The position numbers and the translations under genes were made by a program. This document shows positions 24,808 through 33,673 of a DNA stretch of 64,000 nucleotides, piece after piece. The stretch is from Roseateles sp. YR242 (GTDB taxonomy: Bacteria; Pseudomonadota; Gammaproteobacteria; Burkholderiales; Burkholderiaceae_C), in NCBI RefSeq assembly GCF_900109745.1, contig NZ_FOAV01000004.1, forward strand, positions 242,245-306,244, read 5' to 3'. Every line of letters begins with the position of its first letter. Positions within the stretch are counted from its first letter, which is position 1. The notes beneath the pieces are model-generated. The model had not been told where the DNA came from and ran no database searches. It worked only from the letters and a program-made list of their open reading frames with translations.

Positions 24808-26736
24808 ATGTCCCTGATTCGACAAATCTGGTGCCTGGTGCTGGGCGCGGTGTTGGCGTCTGTGCTGGGCGGCGTGGCCGTGAGCACATGGTCGCTGCGC
24901 GAGCTGCTGCAAACCCAGGCGCAACTCAAGAACAACGACAACGCCAATGCGTTGGCCCTGGCGCTTTCCCAGCAGAAGGGGGACGCGGAGCTGATGTCAC
25001 TGCTGATCTCGGCGCAGTTTGACGCCGGTGCCTACGACAGCGTGCGCTGGCGCAATGCGCAGGGCAAGGCCGTGTTCGAACGCCATCTGGAGACCCCACA
25101 GGTGGCGCAGGCGCCGGGCTGGTTTGTGGCCTTGCTGCCGCTGCGCGTGGCACCGGGCCTGGCCAAGGTGTCCGACGGCTGGCGGGCCGTGGGGGAGGTG
25201 GAGGTGCGTGGGCAGACCGCCTATGTGCATGAGGCCTTGTGGAAGGCCAGCCTGAGTTCGGCCTTGTGGCTGCTGCTGGTGGGTGCGCTCACGGGCGTGG
25301 CCGCCTTTGTGGTGCTGACCCGCCTGCGTCGTCCGCTGGACACGGCTGTGCGCCAGGCCGAGGGGGTGACCGAAGGCCGGTTCGAGACGGTGCTGGAGCC
25401 CCAGGTACCGGAGATGCGCAAGCTCACCAGTGCCATGAACACGATGGTGGTGCGCACTCGTCAGATGTTTGAAGCGCAGGCGGAGCAGTTGCGGACGCTG
25501 CACCATCAGTTGCTGTGTGATGAGCTGACCGGGCTGTCCCATCGCCGGCAGTTTGTGGCGGAGCTCAGTTCGGCGCTGGAGCGCGACGATGGGCCGTTGC
25601 GGGCCGGGCTGGTGCTGTTGCGCCTGAAGGATCTGCAGGGGCTGAACCAGCGTCTGGGCCATGGTGGCACCGACCAGGCGCTGTTGGCGATGGCGCAGGC
25701 GCTGCGGGTCTATCCGGAGCAGGTGCGTGGCTGCCTGGCCGGCCGCCTGAATGGCTCGGACTTCGCCCTGTGGCTGCCGGCACCGAAGGTGGTGGGCGAT
25801 ACGGCCCACGCGTTGGCTGACGCGCTGCGTGCCGGGTTGCAGGGGGTGGATCCCGGCATTGGGGTGGCGCTGGGGGCGGTGGAACTGCCCCGCGACCAAC
25901 CCATGAGTGCCTGGTTTGCCGCCGCCGATGCGGCACTGGCCCGGGCCGAGCAGGGGGAGGGCGTGGTGCTCGAACTGCGTCAGGCGCCGCCGTCCGATGA
26001 AGTGGCCCAGGGCGAGCGTGCCTGGCGGGCGCTGATTTCCGATGCGCTGGCGCAGCAGCGCAGCCGTCTGCTCGAATTCCCGCTGATTGGCCGCGAGCGT
26101 CAGGTGTTGCATCTGGAGTGCCCGCTGCAGCTCAAGCTGAACCCGCTGGGCGAGTTCGAGCCGGCCGCGCGCTGGTTGCCGCTGGCCTTGCGCCACCGGC
26201 TGAGTGCCGAGGCGGACCTGCAGGCATTGGCCTTGGCGTTGGCGGCGGTGCAACATGACCAGCGGGCCCGCTGCGTGAATGTGGCGCCGGCTTCGCTGAA
26301 CGATGGCAGCTTTGTGGCGCGGGCGCGCGAGCTGGTCCAGGCGGCGCCGGCGGCGGTGCGGCGGCTGATCGGGCTGGAGCTGGCTGAGCCGGCAGCGGTG
26401 CAGCATTTCGAGGCGCTGCAGGAGCTGGGGCGGCAGTTGCGGCCGCTGGGCGTTCAGCTGGGGCTGGAGCACGCGGGGGCCGGGCTGGCGCAGATCGATC
26501 GTCTGTTCCAGGCGGGGCTGGATTACGTGAAGCTGGACAGTTCGGTGGTGTCGGGCATCTCGGCCGATGCGGGCCGCGCTGCCTTTGTGCGTAGCCTGGT
26601 GGTGATGCTGCGCAGCCTGGCGCTGAAGGTATATGCCGAAGGCGTGACGGATGCGCTGGATGCGCAGGCGTTGTGGGACTGCGAGCTGGATGGGATCACG
26701 GGGCCATGGGCTTCGGCGCAGGACATCAAGCCCTGA
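24808..26736 (+). CDS. lapD: LapD-like c-di-GMP receptor (LapD/MoxY N-terminal, HAMP, degenerate GGDEF and EAL)
   Basis: This 642-residue inner-membrane protein has a first helix at about 7-27 (VLGAVLASVLGGVAVSTW), a periplasmic LapD/MoxY-type module, and a second helix at about 147-170. HAMP and then two degenerate domains follow. The GGDEF site reads NGSDF. The EAL position reads ECP, and the usual DDFGTG reads EHAGAG. Loss of both active sites suits a c-di-GMP receptor, not an enzyme. Pairing with the LapG-like protease supports LapD: c-di-GMP bound inside would make it sequester LapG outside. The N-terminal helix begins right at the ATG. Confidence 0.88.
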   Translation: MSLIRQIWCLVLGAVLASVLGGVAVSTWSLRELLQTQAQLKNNDNANALALALSQQKGDAELMSLLISAQFDAGAYDSVRWRNAQGKAVFERHLETPQVAQAPGWFVALLPLRVAPGLAKVSDGWRAVGEVEVRGQTAYVHEALWKASLSSALWLLLVGALTGVAAFVVLTRLRRPLDTAVRQAEGVTEGRFETVLEPQVPEMRKLTSAMNTMVVRTRQMFEAQAEQLRTLHHQLLCDELTGLSHRRQFVAELSSALERDDGPLRAGLVLLRLKDLQGLNQRLGHGGTDQALLAMAQALRVYPEQVRGCLAGRLNGSDFALWLPAPKVVGDTAHALADALRAGLQGVDPGIGVALGAVELPRDQPMSAWFAAADAALARAEQGEGVVLELRQAPPSDEVAQGERAWRALISDALAQQRSRLLEFPLIGRERQVLHLECPLQLKLNPLGEFEPAARWLPLALRHRLSAEADLQALALALAAVQHDQRARCVNVAPASLNDGSFVARARELVQAAPAAVRRLIGLELAEPAAVQHFEALQELGRQLRPLGVQLGLEHAGAGLAQIDRLFQAGLDYVKLDSSVVSGISADAGRAAFVRSLVVMLRSLALKVYAEGVTDALDAQALWDCELDGITGPWASAQDIKP

Positions 26737-26808
26737 GCTTCCAGCATCAAGCGTTGCAATGGGAAAGCGCTGCTCGTGCCAGTACTTAATCGTGAAGCAC
26801 CTCGGTTT

Positions 26809-26905
26809 GGAAAGTGATGGGTCGGGGGGTATTTGCGTAAGTATTAGGGGGAGCCCCGGAGGGGCGGAGGACATGGAGCAAATACCCCCCGGCCCATCAC
26901 TTTCC
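26809..26905. repeat. Palindromic intergenic element, copy B1
   Basis: The 28-base arms at 26809-26836 and 26878-26905 match at 27 of 28 positions as inverted repeats. The loop holds GTAAGTATTAG and the small dyad GAGCCCCGGAGGGGC. In reverse complement this element aligns closely along its whole length with copy A1 at 890-988. The gap 26737-27147 holds this copy and the half element after it, with no gene visible. Confidence 0.85.
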
Positions 26906-26925
26906 AGGCATGCCTAGGGAAGGCG

Positions 26926-27010
26926 CCCTCCTGTCCCGCTCCGCGGGCCATTCCATTCTTGACTTACGGAAAAGGGCACCGGACCGTCACCTTCCCCCAC
27001 CGAGGACTGC
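26926..27010. repeat. Half copy (B2) of the palindromic element
   Basis: The block CCTCCTGTCCCGCTCCGCGG, the following GGCCATTCC and CGGAAAAGGGCACCGGACCG match the loop and right arm of the element at 48327-48431 and the right arm of copy A2. No matching left arm is present. A shared TGCCTAGGGA just upstream (26910-26920) also occurs inside copy A2 near 1325. Confidence 0.75.
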
Positions 27011-27147
27011 ACCGGGTTCAACCAGCGCTCTTCGAGAGGACAGCGATCTCGCATCGTGATTGACCGGGACATCACTGGCCTCATTGAGGACTTCGAGGGG
27101 GCGACCTGTCTTGTCTGAAGGCGGTGATGTCCGTTGGTGAACCGGGG

Positions 27148-27696
27148 TCAGGCAATATCCGCTGTGTGCAGCGGGAAACCCTTGTTGGTGCGGCGATCTT
27201 CGAAGAAGCGCTCGAGGGTGTAGCGGACCGTGTGGAAGGAAAGCTCCTCCCAAGGAATCTCGTGTTCGTGGAAGAGCTTGGCTTCCAACGTCTCCGGGCC
27301 AGGATTGAACACCGGACTGAGCATGCGGGCACGGTAAAAAAGATGAACCTGCCCCACACGAACCACGTTCAGGATGCAATACAGGTCCTGCAGCTCAATG
27401 CCTGCACCCGCCTCTTCATCAGTTTCCCGCGCGGCGCCCTGCGCCAAGGTTTCACCCAGTTCCATGAAACCCGCCGGCAAGGTCCATTTGCCCAGACGCG
27501 GCTCAATGGCCCGACGGCACAGCAAGACCTGCTCGCCCCACACAGGCAGGGTCCCCACCACGTTCAGCGGGTTCTCATACTGAATGGTGCCGCAGACGGT
27601 GCAAGTGGCCCGCTCACGATTGTCGTCAGCCGGGATGCGGTACTCGATCTGGCCGCCGCAAACGGGGCAGTGCTGGAAGCGCCGGGTTTGGAACAT
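27148..27696 (-). CDS. Nudix hydrolase with N-terminal zinc ribbon
   Basis: This 182-residue protein has an N-terminal zinc ribbon of two Cys pairs (CPVCGG and CTVCGT). A Nudix domain follows, with the box GFMELGETLAQGAARETDEE followed by AG (core REtdEE). Nudix enzymes hydrolyse nucleoside diphosphates linked to another group. The zinc-ribbon form recalls the NudC/YjaD and ADP-ribose group, but the substrate cannot be fixed from sequence. It is divergent from pgeF with a 41-base gap, so the two promoters must overlap. Confidence 0.92.
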   Translation of the reverse strand: MFQTRRFQHCPVCGGQIEYRIPADDNRERATCTVCGTIQYENPLNVVGTLPVWGEQVLLCRRAIEPRLGKWTLPAGFMELGETLAQGAARETDEEAGAGIELQDLYCILNVVRVGQVHLFYRARMLSPVFNPGPETLEAKLFHEHEIPWEELSFHTVRYTLERFFEDRRTNKGFPLHTADIA

Positions 27697-27737
27697 GGCC
27701 CGCAGTGTAGCGGGAGGCGCATGGCATCATCCCCCGC

Positions 27738-28514
27738 ATGGAACTTCATGACTGGTTGCGTCCGGACTGGACCGCCCCACAGGCCCACGCCTTCATGACC
27801 ACCCGCGCAGGCGGCGTCAGCAAGGACGGCTTCCACAGCCTGAATCTGGGCCGATCCGTCGGCGACACCCCGTCCGCCGTGGCCGAGAACCGGCGTCGCG
27901 TGGCAGCGGCCATCGGCGCCACCCCCGTTTTCCTGAAACAGGTGCACGGCAACAAGGTCCTGACACTCGAACCCGCCTACGCCACACCCGGCGCCGACCC
28001 CGAACCCGCCGACGCCAGCATCAGCCTGGACCCCACCCTGGCCTGCGCGGTCATGGTGGCCGATTGCCTGCCCGTGCTGTTCGCCACCGCGCGCGGTGTC
28101 GGCGCCGCCCACGCCGGCTGGCGCGGGCTGTCCAGCGGTGTCCTGGAAAACACTGTCCAGGTCCTGTGCGAGACCACCGGCTGCGATCCGGATCAGATCC
28201 AGGCCTGGATGGGCGCAAGCATCGGCCCCCAAGCCTTCGAAGTCGGTGCCGACGTGCTGCAGGCCTTCGGCGTTGAACCCCAGCCCCGCGACCAGCCCCT
28301 CTTCCGCTTCCAACCCAACACCGCTGGCGAACCCCGGTGGCGCGCCGATCTCTACGGCCTGGCCCGGCAACGCCTCACGCAGGCCGGCCTACGCCAGGTG
28401 TACGGTGGCGGCTGGTGTACGTTCAGCGAGCCGTCGCGCTTTTTTTCCTATCGCCATGAGCAGGTGGATGGACGCCCCGGCGGCCGCATGGCAGCCGTGA
28501 TCCGGCTGCGTTGA
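27738..28514 (+). CDS. pgeF: Peptidoglycan editing factor PgeF (multicopper-oxidase-fold, YfiH family)
   Basis: This 258-residue protein has the family's zinc ligands and neighbouring motifs: FLKQVHGNKV, VADCLPVLFA and AAHAGWRGLSSGV. The segment TTRAGGVSKDGFHSLNLG is also typical. PgeF hydrolyses L-Ser-containing muropeptide precursors so that incorrect stem peptides do not enter peptidoglycan. Related proteins were formerly called laccase-domain proteins. The ATG at 27738 gives the standard N-terminus (DWLRPDWTAP). Confidence 0.95.
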   Translation: MELHDWLRPDWTAPQAHAFMTTRAGGVSKDGFHSLNLGRSVGDTPSAVAENRRRVAAAIGATPVFLKQVHGNKVLTLEPAYATPGADPEPADASISLDPTLACAVMVADCLPVLFATARGVGAAHAGWRGLSSGVLENTVQVLCETTGCDPDQIQAWMGASIGPQAFEVGADVLQAFGVEPQPRDQPLFRFQPNTAGEPRWRADLYGLARQRLTQAGLRQVYGGGWCTFSEPSRFFSYRHEQVDGRPGGRMAAVIRLR

Positions 28515-28750
28515 ACGCTTCCTGTCTGGGGCGACTGCCGCCAGTCTGGGGCTGACCTTTCCGCCCAACCCTCGGCCGCGACCATGCCGCCTCAGCCTGT
28601 GGCGGCACGACGCTTGATGGGCCGCATGGGCCCCCTCAGCCTCAAAGCCTCACTGCCTTTTCGCCCCAAGTGCCTCTCAGGCGTCCGGCAGCTCCGTGTC
28701 AGCGACAACGGATGCCGACGTCACTTCAACGTTTAGTTCAGGCCTTACGT

Positions 28751-28832
28751 CGGCCTTTACTTCGGCTTTCCTTCGGCTTTTACTCCGGCTTTTACTCCGG
28801 CTTTTACTTCGGCTTTTACTTCGGCCTTTCTT
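28751..28832. repeat. 12-bp tandem repeat overlapping the 3' end of a small membrane protein gene
   Basis: Seven consecutive units of CGGCTTTTACTT/C type are seen: five of 12 bases and two of 11. On the minus strand each full unit reads AAGTAAAAGCCG, and the small protein gene ends at the TAA inside the second unit (stop 28816-28818). The rest of the gap 28515-28815 shows no supportable gene. Confidence 0.85.
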
Positions 28833-29100
28833 CAGCAGTCACTTCGGACGTCACTTCGTCCCCTACCGCGGCATTCAGGTCGGCATCCCCGTGGGTAGTC
28901 GGCTCCCCTTGCGCCTGCGCCCGCCGGCGCGCTTCTCGCCGACGCGGCGCTCCCATCACGTACAGCACGATGGACAGCGGAAGCACCCCATACAGCACGA
29001 AGGTGACCAGGGCGCCCAGCACCGTGCCCTGCGGGTTCATGGCCTCGGCCGCCGCCATCATGAGCACCACATACATCCATCCGATGGCTACAAGGTACAT
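28816..29100 (-). CDS. Small conserved-type inner-membrane protein
   Basis: The product is 94 residues. Two hydrophobic helices are predicted: about residues 1-20 (YLVAIGWMYVVLMMAAAEA) and about 28-50 (LGALVTFVLYGVLPLSIVLY). A basic patch RRREARRRAQAQ follows at about 52-63, then an acidic tail. The pattern resembles short membrane proteins common in Burkholderiales. No function is known to me. The stop codon lies within a tandem repeat. The Shine-Dalgarno sequence is weak, so an internal start is possible. Confidence 0.7.
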   Translation of the reverse strand: MYLVAIGWMYVVLMMAAAEAMNPQGTVLGALVTFVLYGVLPLSIVLYVMGAPRRREARRRAQAQGEPTTHGDADLNAAVGDEVTSEVTAEERPK

Positions 29101-29277
29101 GCGATATCAAAGTCTGGGCACGTCGTGCGAACCGGCTTGAACAAGCGCTGGTACGACATCGTCACGCGGGGGTAAGCTGGGAGCGCTACAAAGCACTTGA
29201 GCATATGCGAAGCACACGCTGTCGTTACACGCAGTTGCTGTGGCAAGCTTCTTGCTCAGGCCAGAACGAGGAGACCT

Positions 29278-31437
29278 ATGAGCGATTTGCCTGCTGCCCG
29301 CACCCGTGGGGGTGCCGGTCGTCCGACCCGTGATGCCGGTGCCGCGCGTGCGGCCGCCGGTGGCCAGGCTGCCGGCGTCAAGGCGCCAAGGACAAGGATG
29401 GGTGCAGCGAAGACCGCTGACGTCAAGACGTCTGCGAAGGCATCTGCCAAGCCCTCTTCCAAAGCGCCCGTGAAGGCAACGACCAAAGCATCGACCAAAG
29501 CATCGACCAAAGCGTCTTCAAGATCGTCTACCAAAGCGCCCCAGGCGAAAGCGTCCAGAGCGCCCCAGGCGAAAGCGCCTAAAGCGCCCAAAGCGCCCAA
29601 AGCGCCCAAAGCGCCCAATGGCGCCGCGCCCCACGCCACCGCTACCGGCGCGAGTGCATCAGATAGGAGGGCTTCCTCGACGAGCGCTTTTGGCGCCCAC
29701 GGCTTCGGCGCCAAGGCCAGCCATGGTGCCCCCGATCTCTCCGACTTCCACCACCTCGCCTCGCATGTGACCGAGGCCGTCAGCGGCCTGAACCAGCACA
29801 TGGCCCAGGCGCTGCAGCAGTTCCAGTCGCTGCAGATCCCCAGCGACACCTGGCAGCAACTGCAGCAGGACTACCTGGGCCAGGCCAGCGCGCTCTGGAA
29901 CCAGGCCCTGCAGGAGCCTCACGACGGCCGGCCCATCGACCTGGCACCCCTGCGCGACAAACGCTTTGCCGACCCGTCCTGGAACAGCAACCGGCTCTCC
30001 CATTTCAGCGCAGAGCTGTACCTGCTCAATGCCCGCACCCTGCAGCGCATGGCCGAACAGGTGGCCGGAGACACCAAGACGCGGGCACGGCTTCGCTTCG
30101 CCGTGCAGCAGTTCATCGAGGCCGCCGCACCCAGCAATTTCCTGGCGCTGAATCCCGAGGCGCTGCAACGCGCGCTGAACACGCAGGGCGAAAGCATCGC
30201 CCGCGGCGTGCAGCAACTGCTGGCGGACCTGCAGCGCGGGCATGTGTCCCAGACGGACGAAAGCGCCTTCGAGGTGGGCCGCAACGTGGCCACCACCGAA
30301 GGCCATGTGGTGTTCGAGAACGAGTGGTTCCAGCTGCTGGAATACAAGCCGCTGACCACCGAGGTGCATGAGCGGCCACTGCTGATGGTGCCGCCCTGCA
30401 TCAACAAGTACTACATCCTCGACCTGCAGCCGGAGAACTCGCTGATCCGCCATGCCGTGGCGCAGGGCCATCGCACCTTTGTGGTGAGCTGGCGCAACCC
30501 CGATGCCGCCTGCGTGCACTGGACCTGGGACGACTACATCGATCGCGCCGCCATCAAGGCCATCGAAGTGGTGCAGGCCATCGGCGGCAGCAAGACGATC
30601 AACACGCTGGGCTTTTGCGTCGGCGGCACCATCCTGGCAACAGCCTTGTCGGTGCTGGCCGCACGCGGGGAGCAGCCCGCCGCCAGCGTGACGCTGCTGA
30701 CCACGCTGATCGACTTCGAGAACAACGGGGTGCTGGACCTGTTCGTGGATGAAGCAGCCGTGCAGATGCGAGAGCTCACCATCGGCGCACAGGCACCCAA
30801 CGGGCCGGGGCTGCTTCACGGGCAACAACTCGCCTCCACCTTCAGCATGCTCCGCCCCAACGACCTGCTCTGGAACTATGTGGTGGGCAACTACCTGAAG
30901 GGAGAGCCCCCCACGGCCTTCGACCTGCTGTACTGGAATGGCGACGCCACCAACCTGCCAGGCCCGATGTATTGCTGGTACCTGCGCCACACCTATCTCC
31001 AGAACGACCTCAAGCATCCCGGCCGCCTGACCGTGGCCGGAGCGCCCGTGGACCTGCGGGCCATCACGGCGCCAGTCTATATCTACGGTTCGCGGGAAGA
31101 TCACATCGTGCCCTGGGAAGCGGCCTACCGCAGCACCCAGGTGTTCACCGGCAAGAAGCGGTTCATACTGGGTGCGTCGGGTCACATCGCCGGTGTGATC
31201 AATCCCCCGTCCAAGAACAAGCGCAGCCACTGGATCGGCAAGGGCACGGCACTGCCGGCCCAGCCGCAGCAATGGCTGGCTGCTGCCACGGAACATCCCG
31301 GCAGCTGGTGGACCGACTGGTCCGCCTGGCTGGCCGGCCATGCGGGCGGCTGGAAGCCGGCGCCTCAGGTGCCCGGCCGCGGCCCGTATCAAGCCATCGA
31401 ACCGGCGCCAGGCCGCTACGTGAAGGAACGGGCCTGA
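29278..31437 (+). CDS. phaC: Class I poly(3-hydroxyalkanoate) synthase with histone-H1-like N-terminal tail
   Basis: This 719-residue polymerase has the catalytic triad Cys447 (GFCVGG lipase-like box), Asp608 (GSREDHIVPW) and His636 (GASGHIAGVI). These sit exactly 128 residues later than Cys319, Asp480 and His508 of the 589-residue Cupriavidus enzyme. The difference comes from an extra N-terminal tail, roughly residues 1-150. It is rich in Lys, Ala, Ser, Thr and Pro and includes TKASTKAS and KAPKAPKAPKAP repeats, then a Ser/His/Gly-rich stretch. The conserved synthase N-domain begins near residue 155. The ATG at 29278 has GAGGAG about 6 bases upstream. It heads phaC-phaA-phaB and makes granule PHA from (R)-3-hydroxyacyl-CoA. 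Confidence 0.97.
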   Translation: MSDLPAARTRGGAGRPTRDAGAARAAAGGQAAGVKAPRTRMGAAKTADVKTSAKASAKPSSKAPVKATTKASTKASTKASSRSSTKAPQAKASRAPQAKAPKAPKAPKAPKAPNGAAPHATATGASASDRRASSTSAFGAHGFGAKASHGAPDLSDFHHLASHVTEAVSGLNQHMAQALQQFQSLQIPSDTWQQLQQDYLGQASALWNQALQEPHDGRPIDLAPLRDKRFADPSWNSNRLSHFSAELYLLNARTLQRMAEQVAGDTKTRARLRFAVQQFIEAAAPSNFLALNPEALQRALNTQGESIARGVQQLLADLQRGHVSQTDESAFEVGRNVATTEGHVVFENEWFQLLEYKPLTTEVHERPLLMVPPCINKYYILDLQPENSLIRHAVAQGHRTFVVSWRNPDAACVHWTWDDYIDRAAIKAIEVVQAIGGSKTINTLGFCVGGTILATALSVLAARGEQPAASVTLLTTLIDFENNGVLDLFVDEAAVQMRELTIGAQAPNGPGLLHGQQLASTFSMLRPNDLLWNYVVGNYLKGEPPTAFDLLYWNGDATNLPGPMYCWYLRHTYLQNDLKHPGRLTVAGAPVDLRAITAPVYIYGSREDHIVPWEAAYRSTQVFTGKKRFILGASGHIAGVINPPSKNKRSHWIGKGTALPAQPQQWLAAATEHPGSWWTDWSAWLAGHAGGWKPAPQVPGRGPYQAIEPAPGRYVKERA

Positions 31438-31502
31438 GCCCGCCTCTGGCACGCGACGCTTTCGCCATTCTTTGCAGGACCCCCGTCACAGGAGAGTGAA
31501 AC

Positions 31503-32690
31503 ATGAGCACACCGCAGGACATCGTCATCGTCGCGGCAACGCGCACCCCCATCGGCAAATTTGGCGGCTCGCTGGCCAAGATCCCCGCCAGTGACCTGGG
31601 CGCCCTGGTCATCCAGGAGCTGCTGCGGCGCAGCGGGCTGCAGGCAGACCAGATCCAGGAAGTGATCCTGGGGCAGGTGCTGCAGGCCGGCACAGGACAG
31701 AACCCCGCCCGGCAGGCGGTGATCAAGGCGGGCCTGCCGGTGACGGTGCCGGCGATGACCATCAACAAGGTGTGCGGCTCAGGGCTGAAGGCGGTGATGC
31801 TGGCCACGCAGGCCATCCGTGACGGCGATTCGGACATCGTGATCGCCGGCGGGCAGGAGAGCATGAGCCTGGCCCCGCATGTGCTGCCCAATTCCCGCGA
31901 TGGCCAGCGCATGGGCGACTGGAAGCTGGTGGACACCATGATCAACGACGGCCTGTGGGACGCCTTCAACCAGTACCACATGGGCATCACCGCCGAGAAC
32001 GTGGCCAAGGAGCATCACGTGACGCGCAGCCAGCAGGACGAGCTGGCATTGGCCAGCCAGCAGAAGGCCGCCGCCGCGCAGGACGGCGGTCGCTTTGTGG
32101 CGGAGATCGTGCCGGTGCAGATCCCGCAGAAAAAGGGCGACCCAGTGGTGTTCTCCGCGGATGAGTTCATCAACCGCAAGACCAGTGCCGAAGCGCTGGC
32201 GGGGCTGCGGCCAGCGTTTGACAAGGCCGGGTCGGTAACGGCCGGCAATGCCTCCGGGCTGAACGACGGCGCCGCCGGCCTGCTGGTGATGAGCGCGGCC
32301 AAGGCCCGTGAGTTGAAGCTGGAACCGCTGGCACGCGTCGCCTCCTACGCCAGCGTCGGGGTGGACCCGGCCACGATGGGCATCGGGCCGGTGCCCGCGT
32401 CGAAGAAGGCCCTTCAGCGGGCCGGGTGGCAGCCCAAGGACCTGGACCTGCTGGAAATCAATGAGGCTTTTGCGGCCCAGGCATGTGCGGTCCACCAGCA
32501 GATGGGGTGGGACACGAGCAAGGTGAACGTGAACGGCGGCGCCATCGCGTTGGGCCACCCGATCGGGGCGTCCGGGGCACGGATCCTGGTGACGCTGCTG
32601 CACGAGATGATCAAGCGGGATGCGAAGAAGGGTATTGCGAGCCTGTGCATCGGCGGCGGGATGGGCGTGGCGCTTTGTCTTGAGCGTTGA
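31503..32690 (+). CDS. phaA: Acetyl-CoA C-acetyltransferase (beta-ketothiolase)
   Basis: The product is 395 residues, the usual thiolase length. The nucleophilic Cys91 lies in [11 protein letters not shown], the catalytic His in [12 protein letters not shown] and the second Cys in [11 protein letters not shown]. It condenses two acetyl-CoA into acetoacetyl-CoA, the first step of poly(3-hydroxybutyrate) synthesis. It follows phaC by 65 bases with an AGGAG site and precedes phaB, so PHB supply is its likely role. Confidence 0.96.
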   Translation: MSTPQDIVIVAATRTPIGKFGGSLAKIPASDLGALVIQELLRRSGLQADQIQEVILGQVLQAGTGQNPARQAVIKAGLPVTVPAMTINKVCGSGLKAVMLATQAIRDGDSDIVIAGGQESMSLAPHVLPNSRDGQRMGDWKLVDTMINDGLWDAFNQYHMGITAENVAKEHHVTRSQQDELALASQQKAAAAQDGGRFVAEIVPVQIPQKKGDPVVFSADEFINRKTSAEALAGLRPAFDKAGSVTAGNASGLNDGAAGLLVMSAAKARELKLEPLARVASYASVGVDPATMGIGPVPASKKALQRAGWQPKDLDLLEINEAFAAQACAVHQQMGWDTSKVNVNGGAIALGHPIGASGARILVTLLHEMIKRDAKKGIASLCIGGGMGVALCLER

Positions 32691-32844
32691 GCCGGCCCGT
32701 TGAGCCGTGCAGTGCTTTGCGGCTGACGGGGTGCCGGTGAGGGTGGCTGTTGAACGTTCGATGATCCAGCGCGTCTAGTGAGGTTTAAAGCAGCTTTCCC
32801 GGCGAGACGCGTGCGTTGGGGCGGCGTAAAAGGAGACGATCGAA

Positions 32845-33582
32845 ATGACTCAGAAAATTGCGTATGTGACCGGCGGCATGGGTGGGATCGGTACGTCGAT
32901 CTGCCAGAAGCTGTTCAAGGACGGGTTCAAGGTGATCGCCGGCTGTGGTCCCAGCCGCGACCACGCGAAGTGGCTGGGCGAGCAAGAAGCGCTCGGTTAT
33001 CAGTTCTTCGCATCCGTGGGCAACGTGGCGAACTGGGAATCCACCGTGGCTGCGTTCGAGAAATCGATCGCCGAGCACGGTCCCGTGGATGTGCTGGTGA
33101 ACAACGCCGGCATCACCAAGGACCGGATGTTCCTGAAAATGACCCGCGATGATTGGGACGCGGTAATCGATACCAACCTGAACAGCATGTTCAACGTGAC
33201 CAAGCAGGTGGTGCCCGGCATGGTCGACAAGGGTTGGGGCCGGATCATCAACATCTCGTCCGTGAACGGCGAAAAAGGCCAGGTGGGGCAGACGAATTAC
33301 TCCGCCGCGAAGGCCGGCATGCACGGCTTCACCATGGCGCTGGCCCAGGAACTGGCCGCCAAGGGCGTGACGGTGAATACGGTGAGCCCCGGCTACATCG
33401 GCACGGACATGGTGAAGGCCGTGCGCCCGGATGTGCTGGAAAAGATCGTTGCCCAGATCCCGGTGAAACGACTCGGCGCACCCGAGGAAATTGCTTCCAT
33501 CATCGCCTGGCTGGCCAGCGACCAATCCGGCTTCACCACCGGCGCAGATTTCAGCTGCAATGGTGGCCTGCACATGGGTTGA
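32845..33582 (+). CDS. phaB: Acetoacetyl-CoA reductase (NADPH-dependent SDR)
   Basis: This 245-residue short-chain dehydrogenase has the cofactor glycine motif TGGMGGIGTSIC, the NNAG motif and the catalytic Ser/Tyr/Lys set in NISSVNGEKG and NYSAAKAG. The C-terminus CNGGLHMG is typical of PhaB. It reduces acetoacetyl-CoA to (R)-3-hydroxybutyryl-CoA for PhaC. A strong AAAAGGAGA site precedes the ATG. The 154-base gap after phaA is long enough for an internal promoter, but I could not define one. Confidence 0.97.
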   Translation: MTQKIAYVTGGMGGIGTSICQKLFKDGFKVIAGCGPSRDHAKWLGEQEALGYQFFASVGNVANWESTVAAFEKSIAEHGPVDVLVNNAGITKDRMFLKMTRDDWDAVIDTNLNSMFNVTKQVVPGMVDKGWGRIINISSVNGEKGQVGQTNYSAAKAGMHGFTMALAQELAAKGVTVNTVSPGYIGTDMVKAVRPDVLEKIVAQIPVKRLGAPEEIASIIAWLASDQSGFTTGADFSCNGGLHMG

Positions 33583-33600
33583 GGCCGTGTGCCCAGCCCC

Positions 33601-33624
33601 CCGGGGATCCCCTCGGATCCCCGG
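33601..33624. terminator. Candidate terminator hairpin between phaB and IclR gene
   Basis: CCGGGGATCC-CCTC-GGATCCCCGG is a perfect 10-bp stem with a 4-base loop in the 91-base gap between convergent phaB and the IclR gene. There is no immediate T-run on the plus side; GTGTTTT follows about ten bases later. It is a plausible bidirectional stop or a REP-like dyad. Confidence 0.55.
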
Positions 33625-33673
33625 CAGCAGAACAGTGTTTTCCGCCTGACCTCCCGGTCAGGGGCGCAGGGCG

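Noticed and set aside
28670-29140. Plus-strand frame with GFYSGFYFGFY repeats over the 12-bp array
   Set aside because: The repeat in the protein only mirrors the DNA minisatellite, and the minus-strand small membrane protein fits the region better with two clear helices.
33601-33624. GGATCC-containing palindrome as a cloning artefact
   Set aside because: The surrounding sequence is ordinary and continuous; a hairpin between convergent genes is the simpler reading.
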